Assembly: GCA_934457115.1 (NCBI GenBank)
Contig: CAKSHI010000022.1
Location: 1-14,636, forward strand
Reading direction: 5' to 3'
Source: an uncultured Eubacteriales bacterium
GTDB taxonomy: Bacteria; Bacillota; Clostridia; Oscillospirales; Acutalibacteraceae
DNA: 14,636 nt
Numbering within the stretch: the stretch's first letter is position 1; each line of letters begins with the position of its first letter. The notes under the pieces are model-generated. The model worked only from the letters and a program-made list of their open reading frames with translations. It had not been told where the DNA came from and searched no databases. Shown here in pieces: positions 5,514 to 10,742 of this stretch. The position numbers and the translations under genes are program-made.

Positions 5514-5818
5514 TCTTTGACACCTTCTATACTTTCTTTGGCTTTTTCGGTAACGTCTAATATTTCTATTGCTTCAGTGACTAATATTCTATCTACTGGA
5601 ATTGCAAATTTACAATTTTCAGGCTTACAAGTGCCGTTTACTGCCAATTCCGATAGACTACAAGCACCGTCCCAGTACCATATGCGTCTAACATTACGCA
5701 TGACTACTTCTTTGCCTTCTCTACTTTCTATGTATCCAGCGAATACCCCTGCTGAATATGTTCTAACTATTTTATATTCCATACCTTCTGTTTTTTCTTC
5801 CTTAATAATTTCTTTCAT
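5492..5818 (-). CDS. DUF6948-like phage protein
   Basis: This 108-residue protein has the core VRTYSAGVFAGYIESREGKEVVMRN..RIWYWDGACSLSELAVNGT and then LTEAIEILDVTEKAKESI, a pattern I associate with the DUF6948 family of small Bacillota phage proteins. It is predicted to be a compact beta-rich fold (inference). The function is unknown. SD AGGAGCA precedes ATG 5818 by 7-8 nt. It overlaps the Gly/Tyr repeat gene by 22 bp, with that gene in the -1 frame, so the two products could even be joined by frameshifting. The DUF number is recalled, not searched. Confidence 0.7.
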   Translation of the reverse strand: MKEIIKEEKTEGMEYKIVRTYSAGVFAGYIESREGKEVVMRNVRRIWYWDGACSLSELAVNGTCKPENCKFAIPVDRILVTEAIEILDVTEKAKESIEGVKEWVMKEE

Positions 5819-5837
5819 TTTTATTGCTCCTCTTATG

Positions 5838-6629
5838 TTAATGTTTTAACATTTCTGCCATAGCCCTATTATAAAAATCCTTAAAACTCTCAAATCCATA
5901 ACTGTTTCTTCCTAGTTCCTGACAAGCTCTAAGCGTACTTCCTGAACCGGCACAAGGGTCTATAATTACATCGCCTTCATCGGTAAATATTTCGATTAAC
6001 TGTTTTAAAAGTTTAACCGGTTTTTGTGCGGGATGTATTTTAGGAATATCTTTGTCATCTCTTTCCCAACGAAACCAATTAAAAATCATGTGACCTGTTC
6101 CCTTGATATTTTTTCCATTCTCATCGACTTGCAAGCCATTACGGAATTTTGGAAGTTTATCACGATACAAAACAAGGGCATATTCAGTTGCACCAACAAT
6201 GCGCATATTCGCCTTTAACACTTGTGGGCTGTAGTTTTTTATAAATACAAGCGGAATATATTTTTTAAATCCGTATTGCTTAGCATATTTAATGACTGTC
6301 TGTGATTGCTCAAAAGAGCAAAAAACAATCATACACGGCGCATTAGAGCTTCTCCCTCTTCCGCCTGATTTCCTTGGCTCCTTTTTTAATAAACGATTGC
6401 AAAAATGAAAATACTCGGCAATATTGAAATTAAAATCAGTATTGAATGCTGATTTACCTGCCAATTTACTTTCGCCATTGGAATTATCTCCATTTTTATA
6501 CCACATAGGATTTGACCCATAAAAATTTGTTCCTATATTATATGGAATATCCGCAATTACAAGCTGTGCCTTTGGAATTCCGTATTTTTTAAAATTCTGA
6601 AAGTTATCATTGTATAGTTCACACTTCAT
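5838..6629 (-). CDS. phage DNA methyltransferase (N6_N4_Mtase, beta-type order)
   Basis: This 263-residue protein would transfer a methyl group from S-adenosylmethionine to adenine N6 or cytosine N4. Motif IV comes first, ADIPYNIG (26-33, DIPY instead of the usual DPPY). Then comes the target-recognition stretch, then HPAQKP (199-204) and motif I IDPCAGSGST (223-232). This order is the beta class. No restriction enzyme is near, so it is an orphan phage methylase, likely protecting phage DNA or marking replicated DNA. A basic insert (RKSGGRGRSSN, 86-96) may contact DNA. Its start overlaps the upstream small gene by 11 bp. Confidence 0.88.
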   Translation of the reverse strand: MKCELYNDNFQNFKKYGIPKAQLVIADIPYNIGTNFYGSNPMWYKNGDNSNGESKLAGKSAFNTDFNFNIAEYFHFCNRLLKKEPRKSGGRGRSSNAPCMIVFCSFEQSQTVIKYAKQYGFKKYIPLVFIKNYSPQVLKANMRIVGATEYALVLYRDKLPKFRNGLQVDENGKNIKGTGHMIFNWFRWERDDKDIPKIHPAQKPVKLLKQLIEIFTDEGDVIIDPCAGSGSTLRACQELGRNSYGFESFKDFYNRAMAEMLKH

Positions 6630-6789
6630 GTTGTGTTCCCTCTTCCTTCTCTATCCAATTTCCGCTAAAAAACCACTCTATAAAGTCTGCTCTATCTTGT
6701 TGACTAAGCTTGTCCAAGTTCTCTTTAGCGTACTCATACGCATCTTCTTGTTCAACACGTTCGCGTGTTCTCATTTCTTCATAATGCAT
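6619..6789 (-). CDS. small acidic phage protein (56 aa)
   Basis: The frame runs from ATG 6789 to TGA 6619-6621, overlapping the methylase start by 11 bp (ATGAAGTGTGA). It has 56 residues, charged and helical: MHYEEMRTRERVEQEDAYEY, then AKENLDKLSQQDRADFIEWF with an aromatic tip. SD AAGGAAA lies 7-8 nt upstream. This kind of short acidic protein is common in early phage operons; the function is unknown. It fills an otherwise empty 170-bp gap. Confidence 0.7.
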   Translation of the reverse strand: MHYEEMRTRERVEQEDAYEYAKENLDKLSQQDRADFIEWFFSGNWIEKEEGTQHEV

Positions 6790-6804
6790 TCTTATTTTCC
6801 TTCC

Positions 6805-7326
6805 TTACCCACAAAAATACATATTTTGCACTTTTTTATATGTTATATTCCCTTGGGGAAATTCTGCTTGATATATGATATCTGTTGGCTCGCTATATCC
6901 GTTTTCTATAAGGTCATTAGCTACCTCATAACACCTTTTTGTAGGTATTTTATTAATATTGCCATCTGCTACGCAAGCATATTGCCCTTCATCGTATATT
7001 ACCCCTTCTAAGGTATCAGGGAAGCCCTCGTGCTTTGTTCTGTTAAGCGCTACAACACCTACAAGTCTTTGCATCTCAGGGTCACACCATTCTGCACCCG
7101 CTTCGGCATTAATCAGCCTTGCTAACAGCTCTTTATTTTCGTTTTTAAGCTTAACTCTATCTTCGTTAATCTTATCAATTATTCGTTGTTGCTCGGCTAT
7201 TGTCTGCTCTTGGTGTTGTGCCAGTTCTTTGGCTTCATTGAGGAGCTTGTCCGCCTGTCTATGTATATTTACTGACCATACAAGCATACCCGCCAATAGC
7301 CCTATCATTATCACTCTGAATCGCAT
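6805..7326 (-). CDS. membrane-anchored SleB/CwlJ-type cell-wall hydrolase
   Basis: This 173-residue protein has an N-terminal membrane helix (about 4-20), a coiled coil (25-68), and a Hydrolase_2 (SleB-like) domain from about 69 to the end. The catalytic Glu is in LINAEAGAE (Glu75), followed by MQRLVGVVALNRTKHEGFPDTLEGVI and the ..QYACVADG block. SleB-like enzymes are lytic transglycosylases that cut peptidoglycan. It is odd to find one in the early replication operon rather than the lysis cassette. The anchor plus coiled coil suggests a local membrane-wall job (superinfection control, envelope remodelling), which is inference. SD AGGAGC sits within the end of the upstream gene, which it overlaps by 16 bp. 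Confidence 0.85.
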   Translation of the reverse strand: MRFRVIMIGLLAGMLVWSVNIHRQADKLLNEAKELAQHQEQTIAEQQRIIDKINEDRVKLKNENKELLARLINAEAGAEWCDPEMQRLVGVVALNRTKHEGFPDTLEGVIYDEGQYACVADGNINKIPTKRCYEVANDLIENGYSEPTDIIYQAEFPQGNITYKKVQNMYFCG

Positions 7327-7517
7327 TCCGATTGCTCCTCTTTTAACTTTCTTAGTTCTACTTCAACACCACACTTTTCCCATCTTAATCTGTTCCGTTC
7401 GCCCTCTAGGTAATCCACTTCTTTGTATGCTTCCTCTAGTGCTTGCTTTAACTTCGTGTTTTCGACAAACATATCATGTGCAGCCTTTTCCCAATCCACT
7501 TCGTTGACAATTTCCAT
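7311..7517 (-). CDS. small coiled-coil phage protein
   Basis: This 68-residue protein is almost all coiled coil: NTKLKQALEEAYKEVDYLEG, followed by a second helix ELRKLKEEQ. It is acidic and has no enzyme motif. SD AAGGAG stands 7-8 nt before ATG 7517. It overlaps the SleB-like gene by 16 bp, and the coiled coils in both products could pair (inference). The function is unknown. Confidence 0.7.
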   Translation of the reverse strand: MEIVNEVDWEKAAHDMFVENTKLKQALEEAYKEVDYLEGERNRLRWEKCGVEVELRKLKEEQSECDSE

Positions 7518-7541
7518 CTTGACTTCTCCTTACCTCTTCTT

Positions 7542-7560
7542 GTATACTATTAATGTATAC
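7542..7560. promoter_or_regulatory. GTATAC inverted repeat, possible operator
   Basis: GTATAC (7542-7547), a 7-bp spacer and GTATAC (7555-7560). On the minus strand it also reads as the direct repeat TAGTATACA-TTAA-TAGTATACA. It lies between the stop at 7596 and the SD of the gene starting at 7517, so it may regulate the downstream part of the operon. No clear promoter is seen. Confidence 0.4.
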
Positions 7561-7581
7561 TAATTCTTATTTCTTTTTTCT

Positions 7582-7618
7582 GATACTGTCGAGTGCTAGT
7601 CGACAGTATCTTTTTTTT
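7582..7618 (+). terminator. strong plus-direction terminator hairpin
   Basis: The perfect 11-bp stem GATACTGTCGA (7582-7592) / TCGACAGTATC (7600-7610), with a 7-nt loop, is followed by T8. The T-run is only on the plus strand, whereas the genes around run minus. It overlaps the stop codon of the minus gene (7596-7598). It may stop antisense transcription into the early promoter region. Confidence 0.7.
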
Positions 7619-7814
7619 GCCCATTTTCCAACTCTTTTTGTTTTCTATGAGCTTGTGCCATATAATCGTTTAATGCTATAGCGGCAATTCTTTTTAGTAT
7701 TGCTTGTACTTCCTCCGGAGTAGTATTTCTGCAATAATTATCGGCGATTAATACCCTTGTGCCATTTATGTTTAGTTCCTTAACGATATGTGGTACCGGT
7801 CGTTCTTTTATCAT
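7596..7814 (-). CDS. small conserved phage protein (72 aa)
   Basis: This 72-residue protein contains LNINGTRVLIADNYCRNTTPEEVQAILKRIA, a pattern that recurs in early operons of Bacillota phages. A beta start is followed by a helix and a Lys/Gln-rich tail. There is no known function. SD GGGAGGAATTAGT precedes ATG 7814. It is the first gene after the RHH gene at 7934-8074. The last codons form one arm of a strong hairpin (7582-7610). Confidence 0.75.
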   Translation of the reverse strand: MIKERPVPHIVKELNINGTRVLIADNYCRNTTPEEVQAILKRIAAIALNDYMAQAHRKQKELENGQKKDTVD

Positions 7815-7872
7815 ACTAATTCCTCCCTTAATTCAATGTATTAATACAAAAACTTGTCTTATGACCCATCAC

Positions 7873-7907
7873 CTCGTACTATTGGTAGTAGTACGGGTTA
7901 TTTTTTG
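7873..7907 (+). terminator. repeated hairpin element, copy A
   Basis: CTCGTACTA (7873-7881) pairs with TAGTACGGG (7889-7897), 9 bp with one G-U, followed by TTATTTTTTGG. The GTACGGGTTATTTTTT core recurs at 8547-8560 and 12513-12527. The flank (7850-7862) also shares ACTTGTCTTAT with copy C. It lies between the RHH gene and the next early gene. Confidence 0.55.
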
Positions 7908-7933
7908 GTTCTCATCCATTTTTAACTCTTTTT

Positions 7934-8074
7934 TTATGGGTTACTTTTTACCCATCCCCATAATATTTGTAAAATTAGAGAATTAACTGTATGTCCCTGC
8001 TCTCTAGCAGATTTTTTTAATATGTCTGATAGCTTCTTCGGCATGCGTAATGTAGTTGCTATAGCACTAATCAT
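7934..8074 (-). CDS. Arc-type ribbon-helix-helix regulator (46 aa)
   Basis: This short gene runs from ATG 8074 to TAA 7934-7936. The protein is a bare RHH fold: beta strand ATTLRMPKKL (residues 6-15), helix SDILKKSAREQG, helix NSLILQILWGWVK. Arc-family proteins dimerise through the strand and contact operators with it. SD AAAGGAGG lies 7 nt before the ATG. It is the first gene behind the perfect-hexamer promoter at 8114-8142, whose spacer holds a TGAATTCA palindrome. It is thus probably an autorepressor that also controls the early operon. It faces another RHH gene (8217-8405). Confidence 0.82.
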   Translation of the reverse strand: MISAIATTLRMPKKLSDILKKSAREQGHTVNSLILQILWGWVKSNP

Positions 8075-8113
8075 TTTAAGCCTCCTTTTGATTTCAGTGA
8101 ATTCACATTTATT

Positions 8114-8142
8114 ATTATATATTTTGAATTCACTGATGTCAA
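8114..8142 (-). promoter_or_regulatory. leftward early promoter
   Basis: On the minus strand, TTGACA (8142-8137), 17 bp and TATAAT (8119-8114), both perfect consensus. The spacer contains the TGAATTCA operator. It reads into the RHH gene and probably the whole replication operon to 463. Confidence 0.8.
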
Positions 8143-8150
8143 TATGATTC

Positions 8151-8179
8151 TTGATATTTTTTTGAATTCATTATAAAAT
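8151..8179 (+). promoter_or_regulatory. rightward promoter of the second RHH gene
   Basis: TTGATA (8151-8156), 17 bp and TAAAAT (8174-8179). TGAATTCA (8163-8170) lies in the spacer. It drives the gene at 8217, whose SD is GGGAGGTG. Confidence 0.65.
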
Positions 8180-8216
8180 GTATGTGAAATCAGATTGACA
8201 ACAGGGAGGTGCTATT

Positions 8217-8405
8217 ATGGCAACTGAAAAAAGACAATTTACATTACGTATGCAAGAAAGCACATACGAAAAAGTTCGTTATCTAGCTTTCGTTGATAGA
8301 CGCTCTATAGCCATGGAAATTGAACATATAATTAATAAATATGCCAATGAATACGAAAAAGAAAATGGGCCTATTCCTGTTGAAAATTCTTTCGAAGATT
8401 CATAA
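8217..8405 (+). CDS. ribbon-helix-helix protein (62 aa)
   Basis: This 62-residue Arc/Mnt-like protein has the strand KRQFTLRMQES (residues 5-15), helix TYEKVRYLAFVDRRS, then helix MEIEHIINKYANEYEK and an acidic tail. SD GGGAGGTG is 8 nt upstream. It is divergent from the RHH gene at 7934-8074 over shared operators, so the pair form a two-regulator switch. Its 3' end overlaps, tail to tail, the 3' end of a third RHH gene (8371-8505) by 35 bp. Its transcript probably ends at the hairpin 8535-8564. Confidence 0.85.
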   Translation: MATEKRQFTLRMQESTYEKVRYLAFVDRRSIAMEIEHIINKYANEYEKENGPIPVENSFEDS

Positions 8406-8505
8406 TAACTACATCATTAATACTTATCCCTAATTCTCCCGCCTGCTGTCTGAGTTTATCCATAATCTCTTTTGGTAGGCGAATTGTTATTTGCACTCTT
8501 TCCAT
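8371..8505 (-). CDS. third ribbon-helix-helix protein (44 aa)
   Basis: The frame runs from ATG 8505 to TAG 8371-8373. The 44 residues give a plain RHH: MERVQITIRLPKEIMDKLRQ (strand then helix), then GISINDVVIMNLRKNF. SD AAGGAAG is 8-9 nt upstream. It overlaps the plus-strand RHH gene by 35 bp in opposite direction. It lies downstream of the excisionase-like gene on the same strand. The sequence differs clearly from the other two RHH proteins, so this is not a fresh duplication. The target is unknown. Confidence 0.75.
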   Translation of the reverse strand: MERVQITIRLPKEIMDKLRQQAGELGISINDVVIMNLRKNFQQE

Positions 8506-8534
8506 TATTTTTCTTCCTTTCTTATGCTTACACT

Positions 8535-8564
8535 CCCGTACCAGTAGTACGGGTTATTTTTTTG
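8535..8564 (+). terminator. repeated hairpin element, copy B
   Basis: CCCGTAC (8535-8541) / GTACGGG (8547-8553) with a 5-nt loop, followed by TTATTTTTTTG. It would end the rightward RHH transcript. It overlaps the stop of the minus gene at 8554. Shared with copy C (12501-12529) are the stem, the T-run and the following GCGGTTTTCATC. Confidence 0.75.
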
Positions 8565-8748
8565 CGGTTTTCATCCATTCTTTAATATCTTCTTTACAAA
8601 ACCTCCATTTTCCATTTGCTTTAAAAGCAGGTATTTTATTCTCTTTAGCCATCCTTTGAATTGATCTTTTTTTCATTCCTAAAAGTTTTGTTGCGTATTC
8701 GATTTCAAACATTATTGGTACATTATCCCAATCAGTTACATAGTTCAT
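8554..8748 (-). CDS. excisionase-like MerR-type HTH protein
   Basis: This 64-residue protein is a single winged-helix domain: FEIEYATKLLGMKKRSIQRMAKENKIPAFKANGKWRF, with the last part (IPAFK..GKWRF) forming the wing, then the helix CKEDIKEWMKT. It matches the 'helix-turn-helix, excisionase family' (HTH_17) pattern. In this place it could be Xis or a further early regulator; no integrase is in the window to tie it to excision. SD GGAGG stands 8 nt before ATG 8748. GTTTAATG is repeated 13 bp apart just upstream (8759-8778), a possible binding site. Confidence 0.82.
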   Translation of the reverse strand: MNYVTDWDNVPIMFEIEYATKLLGMKKRSIQRMAKENKIPAFKANGKWRFCKEDIKEWMKTAKK

Positions 8749-8787
8749 CTAATTCCTCCGTTTAATGTGACGTTTAATGACGCTAGA

Positions 8788-8816
8788 TTGACTTATTTGA
8801 CATTTTGTGATATTAT
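8788..8816 (+). promoter_or_regulatory. promoter of the 40-aa gene
   Basis: TTGACT (8788-8793), 17 bp and TATTAT (8811-8816), with the SD AAGGAGG about 45 bp downstream. It is divergent from the excisionase-like gene. Confidence 0.6.
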
Positions 8817-8874
8817 TAGATTGAGCCTTTTAGCTCATGGTGTCTTTCTCAATATATATAAAGGAGGTTACATC

Positions 8875-8997
8875 ATGGCTAAAGGTAAATGTACCGAAAA
8901 GCCACCTCGTAGAGGTCCTATGACCGTAAAGGTTCATAAGTATACTCGAAAGGACGGCACAAGGGTAAGTTCGCATAAACGACATACACCTAAGTAG
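8875..8997 (+). CDS. small basic protein with RKDGT motif (40 aa)
   Basis: From ATG 8875, which has a perfect SD (AAGGAGG, 7 nt spacing), the 40-residue product is strongly basic: CTEKPPRRGPMTVKVHKYTR, then KDGTRVSSHKRHTPK. A longer frame to 8767 lacks a ribosome site. The 'VK.YTRKDGT.V..H.R' pattern recurs in short proteins of phages and conjugative elements. No function is known; RNA or DNA binding is plausible from charge. It is a monocistronic rightward unit between leftward genes, ended by the long hairpin at 9010-9058. Confidence 0.7.
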   Translation: MAKGKCTEKPPRRGPMTVKVHKYTRKDGTRVSSHKRHTPK

Positions 8998-9009
8998 GTA
9001 TTATTGCTT

Positions 9010-9058
9010 AGATTTCTCGGTGTCTCTCAATTGCCGTTGTGGTACACCGAGCAAATCT
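9010..9058. other. long stem-loop between convergent genes
   Basis: AGATTTCTCGGTGT (9010-9023) pairs with ACACCGAG (9044-9051) and AAATCT (9053-9058), 14 bp with one bulged C and a 20-nt loop. No T-run follows on either strand, so it is not a classic intrinsic terminator. It lies between the ends of the 40-aa gene and the HNH gene. It may be an mRNA 3'-end stabiliser, processing site or recombination remnant. Confidence 0.6.
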
Positions 9059-9059
9059 T

Positions 9060-9518
9060 CTAATTTGTCCCATTTTTCTGGTGTGGTATTACGGGTTCCT
9101 GCTTTGTAGTTTTAGTTAGATGACGTTCTTGATAATATGCTTCTAATTCTTTGACGCTGCGATTACATAGCCGTGTTCTTGGTCGCTTCAACACATTATA
9201 AGCATGAAGAATATTGCTTTTATGAGTACACCATTCCAAATTAGTAGCTTTATTATTTTGAGTGTTCCCGTCTAGATGATTAACTACGGGTAAGTTATGC
9301 GGATTGGGTATGAAGGCCTCTGCCACTAGTCTATGTACATAAAGGTAAATAGTTTCCCCTCTATTACTTAATGTTAATCTTTGGTATCTATTTTCCCCTC
9401 CCGAGTTACTGGTTGAAGCCTTTCTCATAATTCCATCATGATATAACTTGTATACTACCCCATCATCAGTTACCTTAATTCTACCGTCAAATAGATATTT
9501 GGTTTTAACTGTTATCAT
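9060..9518 (-). CDS. HNH homing-type endonuclease
   Basis: From ATG 9518 the protein has 152 residues. The HNH core is clear: VHRLVAEAF (61-69), VNHLDGNTQNN (79-89), NLEWCT (93-98), then Asn102. This is the HNH_3/homing-type arrangement with an N-terminal NUMOD-like beta region (KVTDDGVVYK...YQRLTLSNRG). It nicks or cuts DNA at a specific site and often marks selfish insertion. ATG 9518 directly follows GGGG and overlaps the XRE stop by 14 bp. Spacing for a ribosome site is poor, so translation may depend on coupling; a frame to 9563 exists without an SD. It is free-standing, with no intron seen. Confidence 0.82.
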   Translation of the reverse strand: MITVKTKYLFDGRIKVTDDGVVYKLYHDGIMRKASTSNSGGENRYQRLTLSNRGETIYLYVHRLVAEAFIPNPHNLPVVNHLDGNTQNNKATNLEWCTHKSNILHAYNVLKRPRTRLCNRSVKELEAYYQERHLTKTTKQEPVIPHQKNGTN

Positions 9519-9717
9519 CCCCTTTATCACATAATGAAAATAATTCCTTATGATCCATGCCAAAGCATTTTTCTAATTTAATAAGAACTTTATATGATGG
9601 TTTACGGCGTCCAACCTCTAAATCATGTACCATTTGCTTGGATATGCCTATGGTATCTGCAACATATTGTTGGCTCCATCCCTTATTTATTCTTTCTTGT
9701 TTTATTAGTAGTAACAT
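9505..9717 (-). CDS. Cro-like XRE-family regulator
   Basis: ATG 9717 with SD AGGAGGAAGT gives 70 residues; the frame is open further upstream, but that would run through the operators. An XRE HTH spans residues 1-58: IKQERINKGWSQQYVADTIG, ISKQMVHDLEVGRRKPS, then LIKLEKCFGMDHKELF. It is driven by a strong promoter (9763-9792) with an operator in its spacer and another just after the start. It faces the tandem XRE genes, so it plays the Cro role in a CI/Cro-type switch (inferred). Confidence 0.82.
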   Translation of the reverse strand: MLLLIKQERINKGWSQQYVADTIGISKQMVHDLEVGRRKPSYKVLIKLEKCFGMDHKELFSLCDKGDDNS

Positions 9718-9741
9718 ACTTCCTCCTTTCTTCCTAAGTAT

Positions 9742-9785
9742 GTATGCTTTTGGCATACTTATATTATAGTACGCAAATAGCATGC
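9742..9785. promoter_or_regulatory. two 17-bp operators of the first XRE switch
   Basis: O1 is GTATGC-TTTTG-GCATAC (9742-9758), perfect. O2 is GTACGC-AAATA-GCATGC (9769-9785), two mismatches from O1. Centres are 27 bp apart. Both fit GTAYGC-N5-GCATRC, a typical XRE dimer site. O2 fills the spacer of the leftward promoter. Confidence 0.75.
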
Positions 9786-9792
9786 TTGTCAA
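9763..9792 (-). promoter_or_regulatory. leftward promoter of the Cro-like gene
   Basis: On the minus strand, TTGACA (9792-9787), 18 bp and TATAAT (9768-9763), both perfect hexamers. On the plus strand only a weak TATTAT (9762-9767) without a good -35 is seen, so the rightward XRE genes may have a weak, regulated promoter. Confidence 0.75.
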
Positions 9793-9804
9793 GAGGTGTT
9801 TTTT

Positions 9805-10293
9805 ATGAATTCAGAAAATATTTTTGGTAGTAGAGTCAAAGAACTAAGAATAAAAAACAATTTGACTCAACCTCAATTAGGAAAAGAGATTGGTCTTTCT
9901 AAACAAGCTATCAATGACATAGAACACGGCAGAAGAGAAACAACCGTATCTAAAGTAATATTATTAGCGCGACTTTTTAACACTACTGTTGAATATTTAA
10001 CTGGAGAAACCGACAATATATCACGAACAGAAAAAAATTCAGTTATAGAAAACCTTTTTAGCAATGAAACGGTGTTCTGTTTGTCTAAACGATTGAAAGA
10101 ATTAAGAACAAAAAAACAATCTACTATACAAGAAGTGGGAAAAGAAACATTGTTAGGCACTTTGAGATATAAGCATATAGAAAATGCGGAATCAAATCCT
10201 CCTGCAACTTATATATGTGCTCTAGCAGACTATTTTAATGTCTCAACCGACTATCTTTTAGGCCGAACAGACAATCCTAAAATTAATAAATAA
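9805..10293 (+). CDS. XRE regulator with two HTH domains
   Basis: ATG 9805 has SD AGAGGTG and gives 162 residues. Two XRE domains lie in tandem. The first spans about 8-66 (VKELRIKNNLTQPQLGKEIG ... RLFNTTVEYLTGETDN). The second spans about 92-155 (LKELRTKKQSTIQEVGKETL ... ADYFNVSTDYLLGRTDNPK). The second has lost typical HTH residues (QST...LLGTLRYKHIE), so it may serve for dimerisation. There is no S24 peptidase domain, so classical RecA-driven cleavage is not expected. The tail is nearly identical to that of the next gene, pointing to duplication. This is probably the CI-like partner of the first switch. Confidence 0.8.
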   Translation: MNSENIFGSRVKELRIKNNLTQPQLGKEIGLSKQAINDIEHGRRETTVSKVILLARLFNTTVEYLTGETDNISRTEKNSVIENLFSNETVFCLSKRLKELRTKKQSTIQEVGKETLLGTLRYKHIENAESNPPATYICALADYFNVSTDYLLGRTDNPKINK

Positions 10294-10313
10294 CCTGTCA
10301 AGAGGTTTTTACT

Positions 10314-10544
10314 ATGTTTATTAAAAAAATTTTTTGTTGCCGTTTAAAACAATTACGTATTGAGCATAAATTAACTCTAGAACAATTTGGCGAGGTTTTC
10401 AGTGTAACTAAACAAACAACAAGTCGTTGGGAAAAAGGAGACCGATTACCTCAAATTGATGTTATTACAGATATTGCCGATTACTTCAATGTCTCTGTAG
10501 ATTACCTAGTCGGTAGAACTGATAACCCTAAAATTAACAAGTAG
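10314..10544 (+). CDS. short XRE regulator, duplicate of the preceding gene's end
   Basis: This 76-residue XRE protein has the HTH at about residues 8-66 (LKQLRIEHKLTLEQFGEVFS, VTKQTTSRWEKGDRLPQ). Its last 23 residues (DYFNVSVDYLVGRTDNPKIN and K) match the end of the preceding protein almost exactly. The DNA before the start (TGTCAAGAGGT then T-rich, then ATG) also copies that before ATG 9805. So the unit 'leader plus HTH' was duplicated in tandem. The gap to the previous stop is 20 bp, so they form one operon. Confidence 0.82.
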   Translation: MFIKKIFCCRLKQLRIEHKLTLEQFGEVFSVTKQTTSRWEKGDRLPQIDVITDIADYFNVSVDYLVGRTDNPKINK

Positions 10545-10742
10545 CTTTTTAAACAAGCTTTTCCTAAATATATTATAATTTTGCTACCATTAAGCCTTTT
10601 CATTGTTCCTCTAAAGTAAATCAATAGTCGAATAATCTTAACTGATTTGATGTCTTAATTTTATGTAAAGGAGGTTTTAAAAAAATATAAAAGACTGATA
10701 AAAGGTTAAATTATTATAATTAATATTAAGGAGTTGTTTATT
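10545..10742 (+). other. AT-rich intergenic region with orphan ribosome site
   Basis: No gene here. A short AGCTT...AAGCT stem (10552-10568) with a small T-run could be a weak terminator of the XRE operon. AAAGGAGG (about 10667-10675) is followed by no start codon and looks like a relic leader. TATAAT (10715-10720) with only AGACTG at -35 is the best, but weak, promoter for the next gene. AAGGAG (10728-10733) is that gene's ribosome site. Confidence 0.5.

Larger units (their letters stand above)
8089..8192. promoter_or_regulatory. operator region between divergent RHH genes
   Basis: The perfect 12-bp inverted repeat TCAGTGAATTCA (8094-8105) / TGAATTCACTGA (8125-8136) has a third TGAATTCA at 8163-8170. 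An outer pair TGATTTCA (8089-8096) / TGAAATCA (8185-8192) encloses everything. Two copies lie within the spacers of the two opposed promoters, and one lies just after the leftward start. This is the arrangement expected for cooperative RHH binding. Confidence 0.75.

Noticed and set aside
5271..5849. Plus-strand 192-residue frame with Ala/Ile/Lys repeats
   Set aside because: It is antisense to the hexamer repeat and to the DUF6948-like gene, has no ribosome site, and owes its length to the stop-free repeat.
7582..7618. Terminator of the leftward operon
   Set aside because: The T-run is on the plus strand only, and leftward genes continue directly after it.
10660..10700. Gene start after the AAAGGAGG at about 10667
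   Set aside because: Stops follow at once and no start codon is present; it is treated as a relic leader.
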